From NCBI GenBank assembly GCA_025200525.1, contig CM045761.1, positions 137,022,223 through 137,086,222 of the forward strand: DNA of 64,000 nt. The letters are read 5' to 3'. The DNA comes from Camellia lanceoleosa. Lineage: Eukaryota > Streptophyta > Magnoliopsida > Ericales > Theaceae. Each line of letters begins with the position of its first letter. Position 1 is the first letter of the stretch. Below are positions 8,641-21,200 of the stretch, in pieces. The notes beneath the pieces are model-generated. The model had not been told where the DNA came from and ran no database searches. It saw only the letters and a program-made list of their open reading frames with translations. Made by a program: the position numbers and the translations under genes.

Positions 8641-10109
8641 TGCAAGCCTTACACTTTGATTGATCATGGGATACTTCAAATCATGGTGTGAAAGCTAAGG
8701 AGCTAAGGAGGTTGGACCACGAGTCAAGAGGGATCCTATGCTGTATAATCAATTCCAGGCATGTTTTCGTAGGACTACGCAAAAACAGTTTTTGAAATCT
8801 TTTCACAAAGTGACTAATCACTCGTACTCTTACGAAGATAAGATGGAACCAATTTGGACCAAGCTAGGATCATTCTCAGTACTCACATTAACAAAAATGA
8901 TTTTATTCATCAAAGGCTTAGCACACCTCTCTTCCTCTCAGTTGATCAAAATTTGCAAATCCCGAGGAAATTCTTCCTCTTTGTTTTTATCAGTTGGAAA
9001 AAGTTTTGAAAAACTTTGGTCAATGCAATGATTTAAAGGCACAGAAAAGTAGGCAGACTCTATGGCATTTTTTGTTTATTGAAAAGAGACTATGACTCAG
9101 CAAGGACAACAGACTTTTGACAACATACTCAAAAGAAAATGACAAAGAGGACCTAGACAGGACAGAAATGTCTAGGTTAGCACTATCGAAATCAAAGACT
9201 CTGACTCATTAGGCTGACTCGAGCCTGACTCTAACTCTACAAACTTAGTGGAGTCAAACTTAGACTCAATACTCAATTCAGAACTCAAAATAAAACCATT
9301 CTCAATTTTGCTAGTCAAAGTGTGGGCCAGCCACAACATTCAAAATAAAGCTCGTGCAATCAACAGGTGGTCACTCCCCAATCACAGAGATGGTCGACTT
9401 TGTGGGATATCAGCATTTTTTTTTTTTTTTGGTTATTTTTAATTTTTTTTTTTGATTTTATGTTTTTGTTATTATTTTTTTTTTGTTTTTGAAGTAATGG
9501 TGCTAAACTGAACAACCTGAACCACTCATTCGAATTTGAGAATCCCTGTATAGATCCAATATATTGCACATAACACATAGCAGGAAAGAGAACAAACACC
9601 CCTATGGAGGGTAGGGTTATCTGTCCTAGCTTGAAATGATCTAGGGTTTCACTATTCAGACAAGTGGTATCACACATCCTAGAAATGGGAGAGCATCCTG
9701 TCCTAAGTTTGAAAGGTACTATAGCTCACTATATGTACAAGGTTAGCTCTGTTCTAAGGGTTAAAGTCAAGGTGACGTTACCAAAGAGTCCTTTGGGTCA
9801 TAACCAATAAAGATCCCAGGAAATCAGAAGAGTCAAAATAGCCTCTCTTCGGAGTCTGAGAACCTTAGATAGCAGAGCTAGATAGCAAAGCTACCTAGCC
9901 AAGCTACCATTTTGACAAATCTCAAAAGGTTACAACACAAGGCCTCTAAAGTAACGTAGAGATAGGTGTAGTGTCACAAAAAGTATGTCTGTGTTCCCAC
10001 CAACATCTGGTCAACACAGGAACTTTAAGTACACTAATGCATGCAATGCAATAAACATATAATTGAAAATAAAAGTCATATCATGGAGTTCGAGTCAAGG
10101 TTTCATAAA
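8640..10109. other. Leader-like region left of the PBS, no gene seen (unit A)
   Basis: Single-copy within the unit and very similar in units C, D and E. Short open frames (8738-9031 and 9248-9442 plus; 9360-9677 minus) have no recognisable domain and are not equally open in all copies. It is probably the untranslated leader of the minus-strand retroelement, since it adjoins the PBS. Confidence 0.5.
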
Positions 10110-10127
10110 TCCCCAGCAGAGTCGCCA
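10110..10127 (-). other. Primer-binding site of the array element (unit A/LTR-B)
   Basis: On the minus strand this reads TGGCGACTCTGCTGGGGA, beginning with the TGG that pairs with a tRNA CCA end. It lies five bases (GAAAC on the plus strand) from the LTR end. PBSs of this type are typical of Tat/Ogre-lineage elements, which use tRNA-Arg. I assign the tRNA from memory of the lineage, not by a search. Confidence 0.75.
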
Positions 10128-10132
10128 GAAAC

Positions 10133-11422
10133 TGTAACATGCCCGGGGGGTACCCGCGCGCGTTAAACAGTTCGGACTCCCGAGATCTCTTTGATCTCAA
10201 GTTTCACGAGTGCAATGTGAAACATAGATGAGAGTCCAGATTTGGCAACTTTTATTGAAAATCCATTTTATTGCAATTTGGTCAAAAATGGACTGCGTCA
10301 TCAGAACTCAGAGTCGCCACCTAATATTTTGGGAAATTAGGAAACCCATGACTCGGTGCCAAGGCCCTTTGTTAAATCGTAACCAAGGATGCTTGGCTCG
10401 GAACCTTAGGTATGAGAGGGAAAGGTCAATAATGAGCACCCCCGCTCACCCGATCAAAAGATCGGCCTCTACTAAACCATGATATGACTTTTATTTTCTT
10501 TATATGTTTATGTTCTGATTATTTTAGTAAATCCTAAAATGTACTATGTGAAGCATACAAGTATGGACTAGTTTGCTCAAATTGGAACAATTCAACTTCA
10601 TGTTTGTTTTCCGAAAAGGGTTTGAATTTGCCACCTCAAGTGGGCTTAGAGTTTGTGAATTTGCCACTACAAATTGGGCTTAAAACGTACATTTATCGAA
10701 TTATTCCAATTCAAACAACAAGCCTTCGTCCACAGGCATTCATACAGTTTATCACTTAAGCAAATAGCCACATGGTAGGATGCTAAACACAATAAGAAAA
10801 TCACACACAAATGGGATGCTAAAGCATAAAAAACTCACAGAGATATCGACGTCCTTGACGACTACAAAACAAAGTTAGTAAAAATATGCATGATCTTATA
10901 TACAAAATCCTAATGCAATTCACTCACGAGATGCACTAAAGATTTGGCTTCTAGAATATGGCATGTGAATCATCTCAAAACATACGATAGCACACAAAAT
11001 CATGAGATAATCAATTGAAGCATAAAGATGCAAAATTAGCCAAATCTTATGCATGGATCATGGATGTAAAGCAGGGATATGCATGGCATGTCAGATATAT
11101 ACATACACACAGTTAGGGAAAGCGATAAAAAAATGGGATAGAAAGAAGCGGGATGGGGAATTATTACAAAACTTCAAATATTACAGACCCGAATGAGAGA
11201 GATGAGGGAAGAAAAATAAAATAAAATAAAACCTCACAACACTCAAAATAAAAATAAAAGAAACAACTTCATCACTGGCACATGTCACTCCTTTTCGCAT
11301 GTCCCGGGTTCCGTAACATCGCATGATTCACATTTTCTAGATTCAAGCGGCAAACCAAGGAACGGATTTAAAATCTGACTAGCATGGCGGGAAATCACTA
11401 TTGGATGATGTGCAAATTTCCT
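10133..11422 (-). mobile_element. LTR-B, truncated Tat/Ogre-type LTR
   Basis: It starts TGTAACATGCCCGG next to the PBS, so it is the U5 end in minus orientation. It matches the first 1.29 kb of LTR-C, D, E and F, then stops after GCAAATTTCCT. The other copies continue with GAGAGTGTAGAG; here a chromovirus gag fragment begins. The rest of the LTR (about 2 kb) is missing at this place. Confidence 0.85.
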
Positions 11423-11808
11423 AATGTGAAGGTTGCCAATGTCACCTTCTGAGTGTCAGTGCTAGGGAAGATCTCGAACAACTTTTCCATTTCCAAAACC
11501 CACGCCTCAGCCTTCATCGGCTCTATACCCCTAGAAAATCTCGGTGGTTTCATTTTCTTGAACTCCCTGATCAAAGCTATCGTGCCATCCCCATATAAAG
11601 CTGGCTGCGGAGGAACTTGCGGCACTGGCGGAGGTGGAGGCGGAACTACATTTCGGCCGTTGGTCTGCTCGGCCTGGGTCGAAGTAGCACTAGCGTATTG
11701 CTGTCTCGTTTGCCTCAACTCGCGAGCCAAACCTTCAACTAATCTTTCCAGTCTGCCCAATCTGTCTTCGGGCTGATCCCGGCCAATTGGAGGTCTACCT
11801 CTCCTCAT
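11423..11808 (-). pseudogene. gag: Truncated gag of a Ty3/gypsy chromovirus
   Basis: On the minus strand from the ATG at 11808 the frame reads MRRGRPPIGRDQPEDRLGRL, then a Gln/Pro-rich stretch with a run of seven prolines. It continues with FKKMKPPRFSRG, AEAWVLEMEKLFEIF and TDTQKVTLATFTL. The PPxFSGGxxPxxAxxW..xxEKxF...QKVxxATFxL pattern is the start of the retrotransposon gag (PF03732) of Tekay/Del-like plant chromoviruses. It breaks off exactly at the junction with LTR-B, about 130 codons in. The upstream in-frame extension to 11976 is leader sequence. Capsid C-terminus, zinc knuckle and pol are absent. Confidence 0.8.
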
Positions 11809-12007
11809 GATGCTATGAGTATACAAAGTGTGACTTTTAAACAAAATAAGCAAAAAACCACGTAGGCAAGTAACACATAGGCATGTCAAGACAATGCACA
11901 CCTTGTTCAAGTAGCAAGCACTATGATGCAGTCCTAACATCTTTCTAAGGGGAATCCTATGCTCTTTAGGACTCAAAGTATGTGAATAACGTATACTAAG
12001 AAACTTG

Positions 12008-12020
12008 TGCTCTTATACCA
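12008..12020 (-). other. Primer-binding site of the chromovirus fragment
   Basis: On the minus strand TGGTATAAGAGCA differs by one base from the initiator-Met tRNA PBS TGGTATCAGAGC common in plant gypsy elements. It is separated from the LTR end by three bases. It fixes the orientation of the gag fragment and LTR. Confidence 0.8.
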
Positions 12021-12023
12021 TTC

Positions 12024-13800
12024 TGTCACGACCCCAAACCGCCCCTAGTAGAATGGTGCCGTGATGGCCAGTAATCCGTGATTACCGAAGGCCAACTTAC
12101 AAGATCAAATGCAATCAGAGTATAATATATGGGGCTCACAAATGCGGAAGCAATAAATCAAAATACAAGTGGTCCATAAGAGCCGTGCATAGATTAAATG
12201 TAATGACATACATAATACGATTTTTCATTCGGTTACAGATAACCAAAATACATGATACATCTTGATCAAAAGGCTTCTCAAGCGGACATACACAAAACAA
12301 AACGAGTGCAAGCCAAGAAGCATGATTTTCAAGATTTGCCGACGTAAATGTAACATTGCCGACATGAACACATAACAAGCCGACATAAAGGTGAGTCAAG
12401 CCGACGTGGCAAGAATCCCAAAACAAGCTTGCAAAACATATCTAGGCGTCGCCGCCGTCTTGCTCGTCACCTACATATATATATAGAGAGGGTGAGCTTG
12501 GATACTCAGTGAATGGTACAGATAATAAAGGTTTTGCATGAATATAGCCGAAGTCCTTTCAAAACAAAACAAGCCAAAACCATACAAATATTAGCTGAGG
12601 TCCTTTCCGAACAAAACATATCAAAATTCTTATCGAATCAAGGGATGAACCGTATTCATCTATCCAGTCTTACAAGTCTCGAGGGATGCTTACTGGCATC
12701 GGCAAAACACAAATCAGGCTTTCCGAACAACAAATCCACGCGGTAAACCGTCAGTGGCAAAACAAAGACTGTGCGATCCGTAATCGATTAGTCAAAGGTA
12801 CTGCGAAAGTTTATAGTCCTCCAGTACAAGGGACTTGTGTTACTTAAGCCCGTAGCTCTTTTTAACACGATGGGCTTGTGTTACTTAGGCCCGTAGCCCG
12901 CTTTAACACGATAGTCTTTCCAAGAAATGACCGTATCCTTTTATACTTAGTGTTGCAAAAGTTTAGAGTCCTCTAGCACAAGGGACTTTTATACTTGGTG
13001 CTGCGAAAGTTTAGAGTCCTCCAGCACAAGGGACTTCTCAAAGATGACATCAAAACAAAGCTTATACTTGATACATCAAAATAGAGCTAATCATTCATGC
13101 TTAACAAATACTTTTCAAAACAAAGCAAAACAAGGCTCATCAAAACTTGATAACATAGCTTTATTAAAAATACCACTCACCTAGATCTTCTCGGGTGTAG
13201 GCTCAAAGCAAAGGTCAAAGTCCTACAATCACATGGCAATTACATTCTCAAAACAAGCTTTACATGCACGCAATGATCTCGGCATTCCCACCAGATCCAA
13301 ATCAATAACAAAGCAAAACATGCTGGGAGTTCAAAAACATGGACCTGGGTACCCATGCAAAAGATCATGCAAGAACAGACACAAAACATGATTCTTGTTC
13401 CAAACTTTCGGATCAAAACGAGACTTTTCTTCAAAACTCATGAACATTATTTTCTCTTCAAAACCAACTTCAAATCAATGCATGGCGTGCAAAACGAATT
13501 CAATCATGCAATGCAGCTTGATAAGCAATAAGAACAACCAGAGTAGAGCGAGAATCTAACCTCAAAACTCAAATCTAACGGTTCGATCCTCAAAGATCAA
13601 GCTCGGAACTCTACTTCTCTCTCTAAAACTCTTCCTGCTTCCTCTAGAGCTTCTCTCTCTAAAACAAAGATTTGAGACAAAATGATTTGAGATAGGGTCA
13701 ATTACAAAAGACAAAAGAAAAGTTCTATTAATGATAAAAAGATAATACAAGAAACCTATATGATCATGACACATATACCTAAGAAACAAAATACATATGC
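12024..13800 (-). mobile_element. Chromovirus 5' LTR (right end uncertain)
   Basis: It begins TGTCACGACCCC on the plus strand (GGGGTCGTGACA as the minus-strand LTR end), directly after the PBS. Internal features: a TATATATATAG tract at 12475-12486 that could be the promoter on the minus strand, and imperfect repeats CTGCGAAAGTTTAGAGTCC / CAGCACAAGGGACTT at 12800-13040. The outer boundary is placed near 13800, where the composition changes. I could not find a target duplication, so this end is approximate. Confidence 0.6.
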
Positions 13801-13825
13801 ATTCAAAACTATAATTGAATTAAAC

Positions 13826-13925
13826 AATGAGAAATGTTAGGGATCATGAAAAATTTTTCATGAAAATGATCATGAAAGATTTGTGACTCTTAAATTATCT
13901 TGATTAGTGTGTGGCACTAAAACAT
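13826..13925. mobile_element. MITE-like palindromic fragment
   Basis: It contains CATGAAAAATTTTTCATG, a perfect 18-bp palindrome, then a further TCATGAAAG and GATTAGTGTGTGGCAC. The insertion at 63904 shares the collinear left part, and its CACACACTAATCAAGG is the reverse complement of the right part here. Both therefore look like arms of one hairpin-forming element. Here only about one arm is seen. Confidence 0.5.
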
Positions 13926-13963
13926 AAAAATATAAACTAACATCAAACACAAAACGGACTTTC

Positions 13964-13969
13964 TTTATT
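13964..13969 (-). terminator. AATAAA poly(A) signal candidate for the small gene
   Basis: TTTATT on the plus strand is AATAAA on the minus strand, about 150 bp after the stop of the 61-codon gene. Position is suitable for a plant 3' UTR. AT-rich surroundings make a chance match possible. Confidence 0.4.
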
Positions 13970-14120
13970 AACCAATGGAAACATAAGATATCCTATAAAA
14001 AGTATAACCCTCACTGACTCTTCACTGATCCACAAATCATTACACATAGCACTATCGATAAATCTAAGAATAAAGACACAGAACATGGAAATAGTATAAG
14101 GAAGTGAATATCATGATCAA

Positions 14121-14306
14121 TCATTCTTGAGGGTAGGTCTTCTTCTTGTTTTTGTTAAGAACAACATCAAGCATCATCCCCTTCACTGACTTGTCCATTT
14201 TGGGAAACACACTACCCTCCTTGGTTTGGAAGCTTGGCTTGCTCATTTCTCCACTCTCTCCTCCATTGCCCTTACCTTTGCCTTTGTTGGCTCCGTTATT
14301 TTCCAT
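14121..14306 (-). CDS. Small basic plant protein, 61 aa
   Basis: The best candidate for a real host gene here. The protein starts MENNGANKGKGKGNGGESGE, a Gly/Lys-rich polar N-terminus. It then has a more structured part, SKPSFQTKEGSVFPKMDKSVKGMMLDVV, and a Lys-rich tail. The GSVFPKxxKxVKxMMxDxxV pattern resembles small uncharacterised plant proteins; I recall no defined function. The ATG at 14306 is chosen over the upstream in-frame ATG at 14477. A TATAAATA box sits 68 bp before it, which leaves a CT/GA-rich 5' UTR of about 40 bp, whereas the upstream ATG would lie before the TATA box. An AATAAA follows about 150 bp after the stop. No introns are needed. Neighbours are all transposon remains. 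Confidence 0.55.
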   Translation of the reverse strand: MENNGANKGKGKGNGGESGEMSKPSFQTKEGSVFPKMDKSVKGMMLDVVLNKNKKKTYPQE

Positions 14307-14373
14307 CTCTCTGTCTCTCAAATGAGTCTTTGTGTTGCTCACTTGCTTGCTTGAGAAGATCAAACGTGGCTGA

Positions 14374-14381
14374 TATTTATA
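14374..14381 (-). promoter_or_regulatory. TATA box of the small gene
   Basis: TATAAATA on the minus strand, inside CTCTATAAATATCAGCC, 68 bp upstream of the start codon. This matches the usual plant TATA-TSS distance with a short leader. Confidence 0.55.
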
Positions 14382-14479
14382 GAGGAGGATATCGTGTATT
14401 CTCATTTCTGCGCAAATGGATGTGTATTTCAATGTTGTTTCTTTGTTTGTGGGGTGTGAATTCACTAAGCAATGCAATG

Positions 14480-15100
14480 AAAATCAACCATCTTTACTTG
14501 GGTTTTTACACATTGTAGTGTCCATCCACGGAATTGCCTCAGGTTTTCTCCTCATTTGCCTATCACCGTATGATGGAAATTAAATTTACCAAATATGATG
14601 TTTAAACCATATTTTTAATCAATTTTTGGGACCTAGAAATTGAAAATGGGCAAGAAAAACCATATTTTAATCAATTTTTAAGATCTAGAAAATTGAAAAT
14701 TAACTGCACAAATGAGGTGGTGGTGGGACTCATTTGGTTCATTGAGGAAGGTGAAACTGAAAAATGTGGCTGGCAACCTCAACACCAACTTTATTAGAAG
14801 AATACAAATTTTAGTTAAATGTCTGGAAAATTGCAAGTACTTCACCGGAAAACAACTTACATAATCACAAGAAGTTTCCTCAAATAAAATAAAAATGATT
14901 TTAAAAAAATCTGAAAAATATATAAAATGGAAATTACTAATAATGAAAGCATCCGGAAGAACCATCAACTTGGAGGAGTCGAGGTTGCCTTGAAATTTGT
15001 TTCAAACGGAAAACACGTTCCGGTGGGATGGGAAATTCAATGGAACTTTAAATGATTGTATTTGGAGATGATTTTGAATCTTTCTGTAAGCTCTCATGGA
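14480..15100. other. AT-rich DNA, no gene seen
   Basis: A duplicated stretch (AAACCATATTTT.AATCAATTTTT..GACCTAGAAA) occurs at 14606 and 14657. The open frame at 14678-14968 (minus) is hydrophobic low-complexity translation of AT-rich DNA. Confidence 0.5.
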
Positions 15101-15109
15101 AACCTTCAG

Positions 15110-15860
15110 GGTTAATTACACTTTTCACTCTTGTAATTTGATCTAAATTTCATTGTAGTTCATTGAGTTTCAATTTGAACAATTTAAGGCTAGATTCAAT
15201 TTAGTCATTTTGTCTAAATTTTTTGTATACGTGTACATCTTAAAAAATTGACAACCATTCCAAAATTGTTAATTTTAACCTCCAATTTAGACGGAAGAAC
15301 TAAATTGAAACTTTAAAAAATTGACAAGTGTCCCTAAATTATTAATTTTATGAAAAATTATGCAGATAGTCCTTATATTTTGCTCTTCGTATCATTTCAG
15401 TCCCTATAATTTCAATTGGTTCGATTTTGACCGTAAATTTATGATTTTGTCTCAATTTAATTCAATTGCTAGCATTTTTCAATGAAAAATATGTAGATAA
15501 GTGACATATGTCATGCTTTTTAAGACAAAATTATAAGCTTATTTAACTCAGTGAATTAATTTCAATCAATTTAGTAATAATTTTTTATCAAAAACACTGA
15601 TAAGGTTTAAACCAGATTGACACAAAATCTAAAATTAAGGTTTAAAATTGAGGTAAATGAAAATGTAGAGATCAAAGTGACACAAGCGGAAAAATGTAAA
15701 GACTGTCAGTGTAGTTTGTCCCAATTTTAGCCTCCAATTTAGACGAAATGATCAAATTGAAACTATATTTAAAATATAATAATCAAATTGTTCAAATTAA
15801 AATTAAAAGGATTAAAATAAAATTTAAGTCAAATTACACGATGTAAAGTGTAATTAATCC
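15110..15860. mobile_element. Foldback MITE with a second MITE nested inside
   Basis: The outer ends are inverted copies: GGTTAATTACACTTT at the left and, reverse-complemented, GGATTAATTACACTTT at the right, alignable for about 45 bp. Inside, about 15353-15720, a second inverted-repeat element is present (left AGTCCTTATATTTTGCTC, right arm complementary around GACTGTCAGTGTAG). I found no clear target duplication of the outer element. Confidence 0.6.
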
Positions 15861-16840
15861 AACACTTTATAAAGATTCTTCAGAAACATTCTGGAAATTG
15901 ATTAAAAAAGAAACTGTATATTAGATTTTTTTCCTTTTTTTTTTTTTTTCCATACCTTTCAAGCTTTATTTATTTTTCTTAAATATTTGTTACCTAATCT
16001 TAGTAGTTTTATGGGTAAATTACACTTGTCACACTCATGTACCATTAAATTTTCACATAATGTCAATTAAATTTTAATAAATATTATCCCTTAGAAATTA
16101 GAAAAATGGTTAGTGGCCCGAATTTGTCTTGCTCAAATGGCTCGAATGTGTCAAAACGACGCCATTTTATACCCAAAAGGATATCGTTTTGAGGTAGTCG
16201 TGCCATGCAAACCATGAAAATTCGGGTCACTTGGTATTATTGATTACCAAAACCAATGAATAAGGTAGTTTATTCACTATCCTCAAAAAGCGATTGAAAG
16301 TTTAAAATCCAATTTAAACTAATTCATTTTCTTTTCATTCCAGTCATTTTACCTTAAAATTTTAAGTTGTGTTGGAATTTATAAAAATTTCAAAATTGTC
16401 TCAAAATTTTATTAGACAACAATCACATTAGTGTTGGACACTTTCATTTATTAATAATGAGTAAGGTCCACACATTGATGTATCTGTTTCTAATAAAATT
16501 TCAAGAAAACTTTTCAAGCATAGTAAAATTACTCTATAAATAAACAGAAAATCTACAAATGATCTAAAATTTCAAATTTATGGTATATATTTAAAGGAGA
16601 ATATTTATGACCCACAAAAAAAAATTACAATTTAATCCATGATATTGTGACTTAATACATGTCAACTTTTAATTTGTCGTATACTCAATTTTATAAGGCT
16701 TACTTCTCTTGCTACATTATTGTTGATAATTTTAGATATGTAAATTGTGGATCTTTAACATTACTTATATTTAAAATTATTATTCTGACTCACATCACGA
16801 ATGAATTTTGATTTTGATGGCAAATTTTGGATAGTTTATT
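15861..16840. other. AT-rich DNA with a MITE remnant
   Basis: At 16013 GGGTAAATTACACTTGTCAC resembles the terminal sequence of the neighbouring foldback MITEs, but I see no matching second arm. At 16146-16200 AAACGACGCCATTTT and a partly complementary ATCGTTTTGAGG occur. No gene. Confidence 0.4.
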
Positions 16841-16842
16841 TA

Positions 16843-17213
16843 TAGACAAATTATATTGGTAGTTTTTACATTTTGTTGTTTGTGTCATTTTAGTTCTTAC
16901 AGTTTTGATCGATTCAATTTTCACTTTTAATTTAAATTTTATCTTAATTTAGTCTAATTAATAACTTTGGTAGAGTTTTTGACAAAAAAAAATTCTTTAA
17001 ATTGGTTGAGGCTAAGTCATTAAATTGATCAAGTTAATAATTTTATTTTAAAAATATGATACATGCCGCTCATGTACACATTTATCATTAAAAATATTAA
17101 CTGGATCAATTTCAAACAAAATAAAAAATTCTGAGTTAAAATTAATCCAACTGAAATTATAATGACTCAAATGACCCAAAAATCAAAGTATAGTGACTAG
17201 CAAATAATTTTTT
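16843..17213. mobile_element. Foldback MITE
   Basis: The left arm GACAAATTATATTGGTAG...TTTGTGTCATTTTAGTTC pairs with the right arm ending CTAGCAAATAATTTTTTT (reverse complement similar over about 80 bp). It is the same family as the element nested at 15353-15720. Ends are approximate. Confidence 0.6.
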
Positions 17214-17302
17214 TGAGTTCCGAAAACTGCTCATAAAGAAGTTGTTATAAATGAATTTCCAGAATGTTTCTCAAGAATTCTCAGAAAGTTTTTGTAGGAG
17301 TT

Positions 17303-17462
17303 TCCATAAGGTTATAGAACATCTCCAAATACTATCTTGTGTAGAAAGAAAAAAAAAAAAAATAGCAACGTGATACAAGTCACTTCCATAAGGTTATAGA
17401 ACATCTCCAAATACTATATTGTGCAGAAAGAAAAAAAAAAAAACAAAGTAATACAAGTCACT
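17303..17462. repeat. Direct tandem duplication of about 80 bp
   Basis: CCATAAGGTTATAGAACATC through TACAAGTCACTT occurs twice in a row, each copy with an internal A-run. The second differs by a few bases. Confidence 0.85.
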
Positions 17463-18240
17463 TGCATTAAAATACTAGGGACTAAATTAGCATATTGTGT
17501 AAATTAAAGGATCAAATTGACACATTGCTTGAGCACGTGACGACTTTCTGTCCATCAAACTTAACGGTTATTAGTTATTGAACCAATATGATACAATCCG
17601 TTAAATTAAGGGACAAAATCAAATAAATTAAAATAATAAAGATTAAATTGACATATCGTATAAATTACATGAAATATTTGTATAATTTTCAACAAAAAGA
17701 AGAAGTGAAATGAGGAGAGAGAAAAAGCAAAATAAGAGATGAGAGAAACAAATGGATACGACACCCCACTCCTCCGTTAATTGTTTAAGAAAAATATTTC
17801 AGAGCTTGCTCTAATGATGTGCAGCTGCGTGGGTCTCATTTTGATAGGATGTTTTAACTTTTTTTTATTTTTTATTTTTTTTTACAAGCTATCAATTTAG
17901 TAGAGTTCTGTTTAGAATTTTACTTTTAGAGCTCTAGATCATCACTGATTATTTAATTGGCTTTCAAAACACGGGACACTCTTCCATTGGTCCATTTCAG
18001 TGACCGGAAGCGACAATACTATTAACAACATCGTGCCCTGAAAAATGACATTTGATTTAGTTCCTATTAGTATATTACTTGTGTTATGCACGGGATAAAA
18101 TAATATATTATTTAATAAAAATATAATAATTATATTCAATTTTTTTATATTATGTAAAATAAAAATTAAATGGGAATAGTCAATTGAGATTTTCTTAATT
18201 GTTTAAAATTAAGAAAATCAAAAAAATTAGTATAAGATAT
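17463..18240. other. AT-rich DNA, MITE remnant, no gene
   Basis: At 17470-17690 repeated phrases of the type GGGACTAAATT, GGATCAAATTGACA and TAAATTACATG suggest the remains of another foldback element. The rest shows nothing I can name. Confidence 0.4.
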
Positions 18241-21200
18241 TGATCATAAAGCTTCTCACTAAAAATCTCCTTTTTGCTTATATAAATGGGAATATAAGAT
18301 TCACTTTATGTAAGTAAAGCAATTCATTTTTTCTTTCTTTTCTCGATGTGGGATTATAAAATAAAAGTTAAATAAAAGCTAACCAATGTGGATTTTTTTA
18401 ATTATTTAAATGTTAACAATTTTTTGGGCGAGAAGTTTATTTCAAATCAAGTAATCTTAGCCGTTTAATATTTAATTAGGCCAATCTTTGACTTATTTCG
18501 AATCAAACAAATTTAACCAATATATTTTGATAAAACCGCTAAAATTGCAATTAAACCAACGAATCAGTTAAACTAAAAGCGGTTCACCCTATCGGCTAGG
18601 TCAAAAGGAGTAACCAACTTATACAAAAATCAATTAATTAAAACATATAAATTTTATTGTAATCTTAAGATTTAAACATCTTGAACTAAAACATACACAA
18701 CGCTACAATATTAAATGGGAGTATAAGGTTTATATAGTAAAACAATTCATTTTTTCCCACTTTCACGATGTGAGATTGTAAAATAAAAGTTAACAATTGT
18801 TTGGAACGGGAAATTCATTTCTAATCAAGCAATCTCAGTCATTCAATTTTTAATAAGGTCAATATTAGTTTATTTTAAATCAAACAAATCTAAGCAATAT
18901 ATTTTGATAAAACAACTAAAATCGTGGTTAAACTAGTAAATCAGTCAAATCGAAAATGATTCAGCCTAATCGGCTAAGTCAAAAGACCAACTAATTTATA
19001 ACAAAATTAATTAATTAAAACCTTTAAAATTTGGGCAAATTACACAAATAATCCCTATAGTTTGGGGTTTGTGTCACTTTAGTCCCTGACTTTTCAATTG
19101 TGACACATTTGACCCTAAATTTTGAATCTTGTTTCAAATAAGGACAATTGAAGATATCATTAGATTTTTCAAGGGTAAAATTGTCAATTTGATAAAATAT
19201 AAACTAATTTGACAAAAATAAATGTCAAACAAATATTTTTGAATTTTTAAAAATTATTTCTACCCACTAAAAATAAAATTATGTAAAATTGATAAATCTT
19301 TTAGACATTTATTTTTTTTTTTTACCAAATTAATTTTTATTATGTGCTTGGATGATGATCATGTAAAATTAATTTTTAAAAATTAATCATGTAATTTTTA
19401 TTAATTTTACATAATTTTATCATTAGTGGATAAAAATAATTTTTTAAAATTTTTTGACATTTTTTTTATCAAATTAATTTATATTTTATTAAATTGATGA
19501 TTTTGCCATTGAAAAATCTAATGATATTTTCAATTGTTCTTATTTGGAACAAAATTCAAAATTTAGGATCAAATGTGTCACAATTGAAAAGTTAGGGACC
19601 AAAGTGATAGAAGCCCCAATCTATAGGGACTATTAGTGTAATTAACCCTTAAAATTTAAACCATCTTCAACTGAAACATACACAATACTATAAATGAGAT
19701 TATAAGATTCACTTTATATAAGTGAAACAACTCACTTTTTATTTCTTTTCTCGGTGTGTGATTATTAAGAAAATAAAAAAAAAAATGGTATTTTTAAAAT
19801 TAAGAAAATTCAATAATTTTAAAATGAGGGTTTGGAGCTTCTAGAAAGCTTCTCCCTTAAAACTCCCTTTATAAAATTCATTTTATATAAGTGAAATAAC
19901 TCACTTTTTCTTTCTTTTCCCAATGTGGGATTGTAACTTTTTATATAAGTGAAACAACTCAATGTTTCTTTCTTTTCTCGATGTTGAATTATAATTATTT
20001 TAAAGTTAAATATTATGAGAGTTTCAAAATTTCATACAAAATTATTTTTAAAATCAAAATTATGTGGGATTGTAAAATAAAAGTTAAATGAAAGCTAGCC
20101 AATTGGGATTTTTTTTAATTGTTTAAAATTAAGAAAATCAAAAAAACGAATATATGATATTGATCATAGGGCTTTTCACTAAAAATCTCCTTTTGCTTAT
20201 GTAAATGGGAGCCTATGATTCATTGTATGTAGGTGAAACAATTCATTTTTTCTTTCTTTGACCGATGTGGGATTGTAAAATAAAAGGTAAATGGAAGCCA
20301 GCCAATAAGAATTTTCTTAATTGTTTAAAATTAAGAAAATTCAATAATTTTAGAATAAGTGTTTGGAGCTCCTAGAAAGCTTCTCCCTAAAAATTTCATT
20401 TTCCTTATGTAATATATAGATAGATAGTGAAACAAACTTTGCTTTTTCTTCTTCTCTCAATGTAGGATTATAAAATAAATCATAAACTAATTAGAATTTT
20501 ATTTTTATATGGTTAAATGGAAGTTAGCCAATGAAATTTTTTTTAATTGTTTAAAATTAATAAAATCAATATGAGAAATCGCAATTAAACCGGCGAATTG
20601 GTCAAATCTAAAATAGTTCAGCCTAATCGGTTAGGTCAAATGACCAACCAATTTATACAAAAATTAATTAATTAAAACTTTTAAATGTTATTTTAATTTT
20701 AAAATTTAAACTGTCTTGAATTGAAGTATACACAATACCATACTATTAAGATTTACTTTATATAAGTGAAACCACTCACTTTTTTTTTTTTTTTTTTCCG
20801 ATATGGGATTATAAAATAAAAGTTAACAATTATTTGGGTGGAAAGTTTATTTCTAATTAAGCAATCTTAGTCTTTCAATATTTAATCAGATCAATCTTTA
20901 GTTTATTTCGAATCAAACAAATTTAATCAATATATTTTGATAAAACCTTTAAAATCGCAGTTAAACCAATAAATCAATCAAATCAAAAATGATTTAACCT
21001 AATCAGCTAGGTCATTATTAATTAATTAAAACTTTTAAAATTTAAACTATATTGAATTGAAACATGTACAACACTACAATATTAAATGGAATGAGAGTAT
21101 AAGATTCACTTTATATAAGTAAAATAACTCATTTTTTTTCTTACTTTCCTGATATAGGATTATCAAATAAAAATTAACCAACAGAGATTTTCTTAATTGT

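Noticed and set aside
11809..11976. N-terminal extension of the gag frame
   Set aside because: It lies in the leader between PBS and gag; the gag-like sequence starts at MRRGRPP (11808).
14307..14477. Upstream part of the 118-codon frame as coding
   Set aside because: The TATA box at 14374-14381 lies within it and the 61-codon start gives a normal gene layout.
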